From Flavipsychrobacter sp964461535 (GTDB lineage Bacteria; Bacteroidota; Bacteroidia; Chitinophagales; Chitinophagaceae): a DNA stretch of 38,802 nucleotides. The notes under the pieces are model-generated. The model was not told where the DNA came from. It worked only from the letters and a program-made list of their open reading frames with translations, and did not search any database. The stretch covers positions 1-38,802 of the forward strand of contig CAYWUY010000027.1 of NCBI GenBank assembly GCA_964461535.1, written 5' to 3'. Each line of letters opens with the position of its first letter. Position 1 is the first letter of the stretch. This document shows, one piece after another, positions 1 to 6,600 of this stretch. A program made the translations under genes and the position numbers.

Positions 1-202
1 TGTTCTCAATTGCATCTTCCAATTCAATTTCTTTTGCAACAGAAACACCGTCCTTAGTAACTGAAGGTGCACCAAATTTTTTCTCTATAACCACGTTACG
101 GCCTTTAGGACCTAGGGTTACTTTTACTGCATCTGCAAGTACATCTACGCCACGCTTCATTTTGTTGCGTGCATCTGTATTAAAGAAAAGTTGTTTTGCC
201 AT
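1..202 (-). CDS. groEL: Chaperonin GroEL, N-terminal part (cut by window edge)
   Basis: The first 67 codons of the 60 kDa chaperonin are present; the rest lies beyond base 1. The protein starts MAKQLFFNTDARNKMKRGV, and it carries the N-terminal landmarks LGPKGRN and KDGVSVAKEIELED, which belong to the equatorial ATP-binding domain. The ATG at 202 is the standard family start. groES ends 51 bases upstream at 254, so the two form the usual groES-groEL operon read leftwards. GroEL is the cytoplasmic ATP-driven folding chamber capped by GroES. I see no CIRCE-type repeat upstream of groES. Identification is certain even though most of the gene is missing. Confidence 0.97.
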   Translation of the reverse strand, partial: MAKQLFFNTDARNKMKRGVDVLADAVKVTLGPKGRNVVIEKKFGAPSVTKDGVSVAKEIELEDAIEN

Positions 203-253
203 TGTATTAATAGTTTTTTGTTTTAAAAATTGTTTCTAGAGCAATCAAATAGA

Positions 254-532
254 TTAGATGATAGCAAGAATGTCGCTTTCACGCATAATTAAGTAGTCTT
301 CACCACTTAAAGAGATTTCAGTACCGGCATATTTGCCATAAAGGATTGTATCGCCTTTTTTCACAGTCATTGGTTCATCTTTTTTACCAGGACCGGCAGC
401 GATAACTGTACCACGTTGTGGTTTTTCTTTTGCAGTATCAGGGATAATGATACCACCTGCAGTTTTTTCTTCAGCAGCAGCAGGTTTTACAATTACTCTG
501 TCGTGTAGAGGTGTGATGTTTACGTTTGACAT
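254..532 (-). CDS. groES: Co-chaperonin GroES
   Basis: A 92-residue protein of normal GroES length. Near the N-terminus it has PLHDRVIVKP. The mobile loop that docks on GroEL follows (EEKTAGGIIIPDTAKEKPQ, about residues 21-39), then the beta-barrel core with GDTILYGKYAGTEI and the C-terminal ending ESDILAII. It forms the heptameric lid of the GroEL folding chamber in the cytoplasm. It is the first gene of the groES-groEL operon on the minus strand. The 279-base gap upstream must hold the promoter, but no close match to the Bacteroidota -7 box stands out. Confidence 0.97.
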   Translation of the reverse strand: MSNVNITPLHDRVIVKPAAAEEKTAGGIIIPDTAKEKPQRGTVIAAGPGKKDEPMTVKKGDTILYGKYAGTEISLSGEDYLIMRESDILAII

Positions 533-756
533 AGTTGTTTATGTTTTTATTTTGTTTGTTTACTAATTGTTGTACTATCCTCCGAACATCTTTTATGCCA
601 AAGCACTTTTATGCTATTTTGTCTGCCAATATTTCAGTTTTTCTTTAAGATACTGTTAATTGGTTCATGTGTAACAGACAAAATGTGCGTATAAGCAGGT
701 TTTATATCCACAATATGTCAGTGCAGTGTGTTGTATTGTTATTTTGATAATGTAAA

Positions 757-784
757 GCGGGTGCCATTACTAAATGACACCCGC
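757..784 (-). terminator. Hairpin terminator of tryptophanase gene
   Basis: Arms at 757-768 and 773-784 pair over 12 positions with one mismatch around a 4-base loop. The hairpin sits 28 bases past the tryptophanase stop codon. On the minus strand it is followed by TTTACATTATC, and T-rich sequence also follows on the plus side. Confidence 0.65.
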
Positions 785-811
785 GTGATTTGTTTTTTCT
801 TTATGTGTTGG

Positions 812-2188
812 TTACAACGGTTCGAAATGTGCTGTAAAATGTCGTAAAAATTTAGGCTCTTTAGTTATTCTAAGTCCTTTCGCTTTTTCTACGTTTTTTA
901 CTATTTCGTCAAATACCTCAATTACATAGTCTATATGACTTTGGGTATATACACGTCTGGGTATGGCTAGTCTAACTAGTTCATAGGGTGCGGCCAATAG
1001 CTTTCCGTTATTGTCGTACTTACCAAACATTACCGAGCCTATTTCTACTGCTCTTATACCGCCTATTCTGTATAAATCGCAGACAAGTGCCTGACCAGGA
1101 TATTCGTTAGCAGGAATATGTTTATAGAGTTCTCCGGCATTTACATAGACAGCATGTCCACCTACAGGGTATATAATGGGTACTCCTTTTGCTTTTATTC
1201 CTTCCCCTAAGTATGCAGTGCTTTTGATTCGGTAGTTAATATAATCGTCTTGAAATACCTCTCTAAGTCCAATAGCTATGGCTTCCATATCGCGACCAGA
1301 TAAGCCGCCATAGGTAGCAAAGCCCTCAGTTATAATAAGTAGGCCAGTACAGGCTTCTGCTAGTTCAGCGTTATTTAAGGCAAGAAAGCCACCCATATTT
1401 ACTAGAGCATCTTTCTTGGCACTCATAACACAGCCGTCTGCTAGCGAAAACATCTTTTGAGCAATAGCTCTGTAGCTAGTGAGCTCGTATCCTGGCTCTT
1501 TGTGTTTTATAAAGTAGCTATTTTCGGCAATACGGCAACAATCTATGATAAATAGTAAGTTGTGTTTTTTGCAAATAGCCGCTACCTCTTCGGCATTTTT
1601 CATGCTCACGGGTTGTCCACCACCGCTATTGTTGGTTACTGTAAGAATTACAGCCGCTATATGGTCACTGCCATTTTGTGCTATATAGTTTTCAAGAGCA
1701 TTTACATCCAGATTACCTTTAAATGGAAAATCTGAATAGTGGTCTTTAGCTTCGGGTACCACCATGTCTATGGCCTCAGCTCCGCTAAATTCTATATTTG
1801 CTCTTGTGGTGTCAAAGTGTGTATTGCTAATAAATACCTTACCGTTTCCGCCTAGATATCCGTATAGTATACGCTCAGCGGCTCTTCCTTGGTGGGTAGG
1901 TAGTATATGCTGGTATCCGGTAAGGTCTTGAACCTCGTCTCTAAAATGTTCCCAGCTAGATGCTCCCGCATACGATTCGTCGCCTTGCATTATTCCTGCC
2001 CATTGCTGGCTGCTCATTGCAGAAGTGCCACTATCTGTAAGAAAGTCTATAATTACTTGTTCTGACCTCAGCAAGAAAGGGTTGTAATGAGCCTGTTGTA
2101 GCCACATTTCGCGCTGTGCGGGGGTAGACATATGTATAGGTTCTACCGATTTTATTTTAAACGGTTCAATAATAGTTTTGAATTGCAT
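812..2188 (-). CDS. tnaA: Tryptophanase (PLP-dependent beta-eliminating lyase)
   Basis: A member of the tryptophanase / tyrosine phenol-lyase family that splits an aromatic amino acid into the ring compound, pyruvate and ammonia. The frame can start at TTG 2209, but ATG 2188 gives a family-like N-terminus (MQFKTIIEPFKIKSVEPIH, 458 residues), so I chose it. PLP-binding Lys is K259 in MSAKKDALVNMGG. Overall wording such as SAMSSQQWAG and SGRDMEAIAIGLRE resembles tyrosine phenol-lyase. The discriminating positions are tryptophanase-like: Asp126 in HFDTTR, where the lyase has Thr, and Ile383 in IRAVEIGS, where the lyase has the phenol-binding Arg. Indole formation is therefore the more likely activity. 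There is no tnaC-like leader and no tnaB permease beside it, so it stands alone with its own terminator. Confidence 0.88.
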   Translation of the reverse strand: MQFKTIIEPFKIKSVEPIHMSTPAQREMWLQQAHYNPFLLRSEQVIIDFLTDSGTSAMSSQQWAGIMQGDESYAGASSWEHFRDEVQDLTGYQHILPTHQGRAAERILYGYLGGNGKVFISNTHFDTTRANIEFSGAEAIDMVVPEAKDHYSDFPFKGNLDVNALENYIAQNGSDHIAAVILTVTNNSGGGQPVSMKNAEEVAAICKKHNLLFIIDCCRIAENSYFIKHKEPGYELTSYRAIAQKMFSLADGCVMSAKKDALVNMGGFLALNNAELAEACTGLLIITEGFATYGGLSGRDMEAIAIGLREVFQDDYINYRIKSTAYLGEGIKAKGVPIIYPVGGHAVYVNAGELYKHIPANEYPGQALVCDLYRIGGIRAVEIGSVMFGKYDNNGKLLAAPYELVRLAIPRRVYTQSHIDYVIEVFDEIVKNVEKAKGLRITKEPKFLRHFTAHFEPL

Positions 2189-2279
2189 AACATCTGTTGT
2201 GGGCTGCAAGAAACTGTATATAGGACTTAATTATGATGACAGTGGACAGTGTTTTTAATGATATTAATAGCGTGATGTA

Positions 2280-2310
2280 TTGTTATTTGAAATAATGGAT
2301 GCTATCTTTA
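2280..2310 (+). promoter_or_regulatory. Predicted Bacteroidota-type promoter of the protease gene
   Basis: TTG at 2280-2282 and TATCTTTA at 2303-2310 are separated by 20 bases. This fits the TTG / TAnnTTTG primary sigma consensus of Bacteroidota with one mismatch in the last base. Transcription would begin near 2315, about 18 bases before the start codon at 2333. Confidence 0.45.
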
Positions 2311-2332
2311 AGCTAAGAATTAACCAATTGCA

Positions 2333-3904
2333 ATGAAATTATCTAAGTCTTTACTCTATCTATCTATGATAGGAACAGCCGTGGGAATAAGCAGTTGTTC
2401 AATATTATTTTCTCCGGAAAAACAAAAAGTAGTTGTAAAATCTGCAACAGAGGGTGCTACCATTTATTACAATGATGACTCTATAGGGGTGGGTCGTGCT
2501 AAAAAGAAAATAGCAAGGTCGAACTACAACCAGGTGTTTAGCGCTGAAAAAGAAGGTTACAAAACCAGAACTCAAGCCGTATTTAAAACTAAAGTTAGTG
2601 GTAGATATTTTTTATCATTTTTAGATATTGCAGTCCTTGCTCCACTCTGGATTGGTCATCATCCTAGATTATGGAATTATCCGCGAACTATTACTATTCC
2701 TACAATGGAAAAGTTTGTGAATAGAGACAGTGCAGAAAAGTATATGTTTATAGACAAGGCTGCTATAAAGGTTAAGAATAAAGACTATAACTATTTCAAC
2801 TATTCATCTCATACATCTTTTCTATCTGCTATTGATAAGCCTTCTACTTATAAAGAAGACACTGCACTTAAAGGAAGGAAAGATAAAAATGCCATAGATG
2901 CAGATTATACTGTTTTTGAGGATCCTATAAATAAAATGCTTAGTAGGACAGGGTATATAGATACTCTAAACCTCATATTCCCTAATATGGCTAATACTTT
3001 GTCTATAACAGCTAATATTAAGTCCATTACCTTCAGAACCTTAAATTCTATGAATGGTAATGCGGTATGCTCGCGTATGTATATAGAATGGGATATACAA
3101 GATTATTTTAAGCAGTCTATATATAAAACACATACTGATGTAAGATCTGATGTGTTTAATATTGTTAGTATGGGCGAGAATTCCACATATACAGAAAAGT
3201 TAAACACCATATTGAAGGATAATGTGGAATACTCTTTTTTAAAACTGCAAAGTGAGATAAAGGAAAAAGGGCTATTAAAAGCTGAACCTTATAAAAGAGA
3301 TTCCGGGGCTTTAATATCAGTAGCTGCACCAGTTGTAAATACTGCTACTAATAAGTTTTTGGCGGCTGTAAACTCTGTAGTAACTGTTAAGGTAGATGAT
3401 GGCCATGGTAGCGGTATCGTATTTTCTGATGACGGATATATAATAACCAACTACCACGTAGTAGCGGGTAGTAAAAAGTTACAGGTGTTGTTTAATAATG
3501 ATACTACCAAGTATACAGCAACACTGGTAAGAAAAAGCTTGTACGGAGATTTAGCATTGATAAAAATAGATAGGAAAGGCTTACAAGCTATGAATTTTGT
3601 AAGCGAGCAAAAAGCTGATCTTGGTATGGATGTATGGGCTATAGGAACGCCAAGGAATTTAAAGCTAGGTCAAAGCTTAACAAGAGGTATTATATCTGCT
3701 ATACGCAAGGCAAATGAAAATACTTTTTTACAGACAGATGTGCAGGTAAGCCCGGGTAACAGTGGTGGTGCATTAGTAGATAGGGATGGCAATGTTATTG
3801 GTGTAATATGCTCTAAGTTAGTAAGCTTAGGTACTGAAGGTGTTAGCTTTGCAGTGTCTGCCAATCAGGTATTTGAGATGCTGAATTTAGGGTATAAAAA
3901 GTAG
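2333..3904 (+). CDS. Lipoprotein with PEGA-like region and trypsin-like (S1C) protease domain
   Basis: A 523-residue cell-envelope protease. A signal sequence ends in a lipobox with Cys22 (GISSC), so it is probably lipid-anchored. Residues about 33-90 (VVVKSATEGATIYYNDDSIG, then EKEGYKTRTQ) look like a PEGA-type beta domain. Residues about 120-330 match nothing I recognise. The C-terminal 180 residues are a trypsin-like serine protease domain of the HtrA/DegP type, with the triad His375 (ITNYHVV), Asp406 (GDLALIKI) and Ser477 (SPGNSGGAL). No PDZ domain follows; the protein ends right after the protease fold. The substrate is unknown. It stands alone, with its own promoter-like element and a shared terminator downstream. 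Confidence 0.85.
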   Translation: MKLSKSLLYLSMIGTAVGISSCSILFSPEKQKVVVKSATEGATIYYNDDSIGVGRAKKKIARSNYNQVFSAEKEGYKTRTQAVFKTKVSGRYFLSFLDIAVLAPLWIGHHPRLWNYPRTITIPTMEKFVNRDSAEKYMFIDKAAIKVKNKDYNYFNYSSHTSFLSAIDKPSTYKEDTALKGRKDKNAIDADYTVFEDPINKMLSRTGYIDTLNLIFPNMANTLSITANIKSITFRTLNSMNGNAVCSRMYIEWDIQDYFKQSIYKTHTDVRSDVFNIVSMGENSTYTEKLNTILKDNVEYSFLKLQSEIKEKGLLKAEPYKRDSGALISVAAPVVNTATNKFLAAVNSVVTVKVDDGHGSGIVFSDDGYIITNYHVVAGSKKLQVLFNNDTTKYTATLVRKSLYGDLALIKIDRKGLQAMNFVSEQKADLGMDVWAIGTPRNLKLGQSLTRGIISAIRKANENTFLQTDVQVSPGNSGGALVDRDGNVIGVICSKLVSLGTEGVSFAVSANQVFEMLNLGYKK

Positions 3905-3928
3905 TATACTGTAATCCATTAATAAAAT

Positions 3929-3967
3929 AAAAGAGGGTTGTTAGTATCTATCTAGCAACCCTCTTTT
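3929..3967. terminator. Bidirectional hairpin terminator
   Basis: Perfect 12-base arms at 3929-3940 and 3956-3967 enclose a 15-base loop, with the A-run and T-run built into the stem ends. It lies between the convergent protease gene (+) and the DUF2798 gene (-) and can serve both. Confidence 0.8.
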
Positions 3968-3971
3968 ATAT

Positions 3972-4199
3972 TTACTTATTTCCTGTAAGCCATTCAGTAG
4001 CCTTTCTGGCATTGGGGATAATAATAAATGCCACCACAAATGCAATGGGAGCCATAACTATCCATGCACTAAGCATTTTTAATATCCAGTCGGGCTTTGC
4101 GCCATAATTGCGCAAAGTGCCTACAATAGCCATTATTAGTGTCATAGGTATTACTACTAATAAAGTGTTTACCACACGGAAATATTTTTTATGAATCAT
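3972..4199 (-). CDS. DUF2798-type small membrane protein
   Basis: A 75-residue inner-membrane protein with two predicted transmembrane helices (about residues 9-28 and 41-62). The loop between them is short, and the second helix runs into the positively charged stretch PNARKATEW. The two-helix layout, length and the SAWIVMAPIAFVVAF pattern match the DUF2798 family, whose function is unknown. Its start is 22 bases after the stop of the SnoaL-like gene, on the same strand, so the two are probably cotranscribed from the region facing merR. Confidence 0.7.
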   Translation of the reverse strand: MIHKKYFRVVNTLLVVIPMTLIMAIVGTLRNYGAKPDWILKMLSAWIVMAPIAFVVAFIIIPNARKATEWLTGNK

Positions 4200-4221
4200 T
4201 TAATTGTTTTTTGGCAAGAAT

Positions 4222-4725
4222 TTATTTAGAGTTAGCTTCTGCGAATTTCTCGGAGTCTTCGTAGAAATGATATTCTAATATTTTACCTTCTTTTTCAATT
4301 ACAAATAAACTCCAAGCACTAGAAAATGTTTTACCTGTTGCTTTTACAACATGTGTAAATGTACCATTAGCAAAGCATTTGTTTCCATCTGCAATCATGT
4401 GTTCAATATTAAATGCTTTAGTGTCAAATGTAGCACCTAATTTTTGTAAAAACTTTTGTACACCTTCAATGCCTTTATAAGTACCATAAATGCTGTTTTG
4501 TGGCACTCCTGATCTTACTGCAAATATGGAGGCATCTTTGTGAAAAGTATTTATTATTTCTGGAAAATTTCCTTTGCTGAAGGCGGTAAAGAAACTGGTT
4601 ACGGCTTGTAAGCCGCTAGCTTTTGTAGTCATTTGGATTGTTTTTTTATGATTTTTTTGAGCGTTGCTTTCAGTAGATAAAAGGCATAGCAACATATTGC
4701 CTAATAAAATAATTTTCTTGAACAT
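4222..4725 (-). CDS. Secreted SnoaL-like / NTF2-fold protein
   Basis: The frame is open to ATG 4767, but starting at ATG 4725 yields a clean signal peptide (MFKKIILLGNMLLCLLS...SNA|Q), so that start is preferred (167 residues). The mature part reads as one SnoaL-like / ketosteroid-isomerase-fold domain: VTSFFTAFSKGNFPEIINTF, then DASIFAV, then YKGIEGVQKFLQKL, then FHFYE-like ending in LEYHFYEDSEKFAEA. Such domains bind or isomerise small hydrophobic molecules; the substrate here cannot be told. It is divergent from merR across an 80-122 base gap containing a 19-base dyad, so it and the DUF2798 gene are plausible MerR targets. Confidence 0.72.
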   Translation of the reverse strand: MFKKIILLGNMLLCLLSTESNAQKNHKKTIQMTTKASGLQAVTSFFTAFSKGNFPEIINTFHKDASIFAVRSGVPQNSIYGTYKGIEGVQKFLQKLGATFDTKAFNIEHMIADGNKCFANGTFTHVVKATGKTFSSAWSLFVIEKEGKILEYHFYEDSEKFAEANSK

Positions 4726-4769
4726 TTTTTTTGTAGATTTAATACGTACATTATAGATTAGTGGCATTT

Positions 4770-4788
4770 ATTGTAAATAAATTACAAT
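4770..4788. promoter_or_regulatory. 19-base perfect dyad, candidate MerR operator
   Basis: ATTGTAA and TTACAAT (4770-4776 and 4782-4788) flank a 5-base centre. It lies in the divergent gap between merR and the SnoaL-like gene, and its right end overlaps the predicted -33 element of the merR promoter. Size and symmetry fit operators of MerR-family dimers, but binding is inferred. Confidence 0.45.
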
Positions 4789-4818
4789 TGCGAATTTAAC
4801 GTGTGTTTGTTAATTTTG
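4788..4818 (+). promoter_or_regulatory. Predicted promoter of merR
   Basis: TTG at 4788-4790 and an exact TAnnTTTG box (TAATTTTG) at 4811-4818 are spaced by 20 bases, the Bacteroidota arrangement. A 10-base inverted repeat (4806-4815 and 4836-4845) has its left arm on the -7 box and its right arm directly before the start codon at 4848, which may add a second control point. Confidence 0.5.
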
Positions 4819-4847
4819 CTACATTGTTTGTAAATAATTAACAAAAT

Positions 4848-5174
4848 ATGTTAGATACTTCACCAGATGCGAATAAAAATAGCGATGTGCAATTTTTAGA
4901 AAAACTAATTGTTGGTATTGGCGAAGTGTCTCAAATTACTGGTATTCCTACCAGACAAATAAGGTATTGGGAAGAAAAGGGTATAATAGAAAGTTTAACT
5001 GAAAAAGAAGGGACAAACCGTAGATATAACTATAAAAATATAAAGAAAATGCTATTGATTAAGGAGTTAATAGATGAAGGTTATACTCTTGATGCAGCAG
5101 CTGAAAAGGTTAAAAAACGTGTAGATATGATAGATGTAGCTTTGCAAAAATTAAAAGAGGCAAACGCGAAATAA
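4848..5174 (+). CDS. MerR family transcriptional regulator (short)
   Basis: 108 residues. The MerR winged helix-turn-helix occupies about residues 22-92: VGIGEVSQITGIPTRQIRYW, then NRRYNYKNIKKMLLIKELID, EGYTLDAAAEKV. A short dimerisation helix follows. There is no room for an effector-binding domain and no metal-binding Cys cluster, so the signal it senses is unknown. Many Bacteroidota carry such stripped-down MerR proteins. It is transcribed away from the SnoaL-like/DUF2798 pair, with a dyad in the shared gap, which suggests it controls them and itself. Confidence 0.85.
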   Translation: MLDTSPDANKNSDVQFLEKLIVGIGEVSQITGIPTRQIRYWEEKGIIESLTEKEGTNRRYNYKNIKKMLLIKELIDEGYTLDAAAEKVKKRVDMIDVALQKLKEANAK

Positions 5175-5188
5175 ACTGTTTGCCTCTT
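5155..5188. terminator. Hairpin between convergent merR and ahpD
   Basis: 11-base perfect arms (5155-5165 and 5178-5188) enclose a 12-base loop that contains the merR stop codon. The T-run after it on the plus strand is weak, so it may act mainly by structure. Confidence 0.5.
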
Positions 5189-5212
5189 GGTATCAGATCG
5201 TTTTGTTTAGTT

Positions 5213-5803
5213 TTAAAAAGCTACAGTAAGGCTTTTTATAGCAGCGCCTAGTCGTATAGCATCGTATATTTTAGGTTCGTCTGCACCTTGCTCTTTTACT
5301 GAGTGCTCATGCGAAGTTACACATTGCTCGCAACCATTGATAGAAGAAACCACTAAGCTGATTAATTCGAACAACTGCTTGCCTAATAAAGGATTCATCA
5401 TGATGCTCATACGCATGCCGGCAGGTGTTTTGGTATAATATTCGTTGCCATGCATGAAATGGCGGAAGCGGTAAAAAACATTGTTGAAGTTCATTAAAGA
5501 AGTACAAGCATGCACCTCTGCTATTTCTTCGGCTGTGCTGCCTTCTTTAGTAGCAAGCTGTTCAAATGCTTGTATTAGTGCAGTGTGTTTTTCATTTACA
5601 GCTACAGATAAAGCTATTAATACGGCTTCTTTCTTTGTGAGATTTTTAGCACCAAGCATACCCATAACATTTAGTTTTAGGTCTCTTAGGTATTTGCTAT
5701 TTACTCCTGCTAGCGTGCTTAGGCTGCTTGACTCGAAATTTGCGTCAAGAGATAAATCTTGAAAAAAGCCTTGTAAAGTTTCGTTTTCTGATATGATACT
5801 CAT
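5213..5803 (-). CDS. ahpD: AhpD-like alkylhydroperoxidase (carboxymuconolactone decarboxylase family)
   Basis: 196 residues. The active-site signature of Mycobacterium tuberculosis AhpD is present: Glu146 (LFELIS) and Cys158-x-x-Cys161 with His165 (INGCEQCVTSHEHSV). The mycobacterial His between the cysteines is Gln160 here. In that system AhpD uses its Cys pair to hand electrons from a lipoyl protein to AhpC. The partner peroxiredoxin is the next gene upstream (start 6441, stop 5884), 80 bases away on the same strand, and it carries the matching mycobacterial-type Cys pattern. That makes an ahpC-ahpD operon very likely. Confidence 0.9.
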   Translation of the reverse strand: MSIISENETLQGFFQDLSLDANFESSSLSTLAGVNSKYLRDLKLNVMGMLGAKNLTKKEAVLIALSVAVNEKHTALIQAFEQLATKEGSTAEEIAEVHACTSLMNFNNVFYRFRHFMHGNEYYTKTPAGMRMSIMMNPLLGKQLFELISLVVSSINGCEQCVTSHEHSVKEQGADEPKIYDAIRLGAAIKSLTVAF

Positions 5804-5883
5804 GATATTTTAATATTAATGCTTACAAAAAAGGTGTGCAAAAGTTGTTCTCCTGCACACCATATAGTTATATGTAATAATTA

Positions 5884-6441
5884 TTATCCTACTTCTGGGT
5901 GTAATGTTTCTTCTCCTTTATTCCAGTTGCATGGGCAAAGCTCATCTGTTTGTAGTGCATCTAATACACGCAAAACTTCTTCAACATTACGACCAACACT
6001 TAAATCGTTAACACATACCCAACGAACTATTCCTTCCGGATCTATTATGTATGTTGCACGATATGCTACTTTTTCATCTTCACTTAAAATACCTAGTTCT
6101 TCAGCTAAACTTTTAGAAGTGTCAGCTATCATTGGGAAACGTAGATCCTTAAGGTCTTTGTGGTTCATTCTCCAAGCATGGTGAACATATTCGCTATCTG
6201 TAGAAGCACCTAGCAATATAGTATCGCGGTCAGTAAAGTTGGTGTAGTTCTTATTAAACTCAGCAATTTCTGTAGGGCAAATGAAAGTAAAGTCTTTAGG
6301 CCACCAGAACATAACAGCCCATTTGCCAGCTATATCTTGGTTATTAATGTTTTTAAATTCTTTACCTTTTTCAATAGATACTACAGATTTCTTGTCGAAT
6401 TCAGGGAATTTCATTCCCACAGTAACGAAATTGTTTGCCAT
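5884..6441 (-). CDS. ahpC: Peroxiredoxin AhpC (mycobacterial type)
   Basis: 185 residues of typical 2-Cys peroxiredoxin. The peroxidatic Cys55 sits in FTFICPTE. The resolving region is ELCPCNW, with Cys169 and Cys171. A three-cysteine set with this C-terminal C-x-C motif is the hallmark of M. tuberculosis AhpC, which is recycled by AhpD rather than by the flavoprotein AhpF. An ahpD gene follows and no ahpF is seen, which agrees. It reduces hydrogen peroxide, organic peroxides and peroxynitrite in the cytoplasm. A -7-like box lies at 6486-6493 and an OxyR-like site at 6548-6562. Confidence 0.94.
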   Translation of the reverse strand: MANNFVTVGMKFPEFDKKSVVSIEKGKEFKNINNQDIAGKWAVMFWWPKDFTFICPTEIAEFNKNYTNFTDRDTILLGASTDSEYVHHAWRMNHKDLKDLRFPMIADTSKSLAEELGILSEDEKVAYRATYIIDPEGIVRWVCVNDLSVGRNVEEVLRVLDALQTDELCPCNWNKGEETLHPEVG

Positions 6442-6485
6442 TTTTGTATGATTTAATTTTTGGTTGTTTTACCTTTTTGGTAGTG

Positions 6486-6493
6486 CAAAGTTC
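6486..6493 (-). promoter_or_regulatory. Possible -7 box for ahpC
   Basis: Read on the minus strand the sequence is GAACTTTG, seven of eight positions of TAnnTTTG, 45 bases before the ahpC start. No convincing -33 TTG is seen at the right distance, so this is tentative. Confidence 0.3.
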
Positions 6494-6547
6494 TATTATT
6501 TGCCAGAAACTACATAGATGATTGCTATTCTCATTGGCAATTAAACT

Positions 6548-6562
6548 ATAGATAAAATCTAT
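6548..6562. promoter_or_regulatory. OxyR-like half site upstream of ahpC
   Basis: ATAGATAAAATCTAT fits the published OxyR pattern ATAGnTnnnAnCTAT at every fixed position. It lies about 110 bases upstream of the ahpC start. The second half site expected 22 bases away is not conserved, though extra CTAT/ATAG tetramers occur at 6577-6580 and 6590-6595. Confidence 0.35.
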
Positions 6563-6573
6563 TGAAAAATTAA

Positions 6574-6598
6574 AATCTATACGTAAATTCTATAGATT
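6574..6598 (-). terminator. AT-rich hairpin after the NlpC/P60 gene
   Basis: 8-base perfect arms (6574-6581 and 6591-6598) lie directly after the NlpC/P60 stop codon at 6601. On the minus strand the hairpin is followed by TTTAATTTTT. It could equally be a second operator dyad for ahpC. Confidence 0.4.
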
Positions 6599-6600
6599 GT

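Noticed and set aside
533..811. CIRCE/HrcA operator upstream of groES
   Set aside because: No TTAGCACTC-type inverted repeat is present in the gap.
812..2188. Annotation as tyrosine phenol-lyase
   Set aside because: The substrate-determining positions carry Asp and Ile as in tryptophanase rather than Thr and Arg.
4726..4767. 14-codon extension of the SnoaL-like protein
   Set aside because: It would bury the signal peptide, and it begins two bases from the candidate MerR operator.
5481..5762. Open frame on the plus strand opposite ahpD
   Set aside because: It lies wholly inside a well-identified gene and resembles no protein family.
5819..6184. Open frame on the plus strand opposite ahpC
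   Set aside because: Mirror image of a conserved peroxiredoxin gene; no start context or family match.
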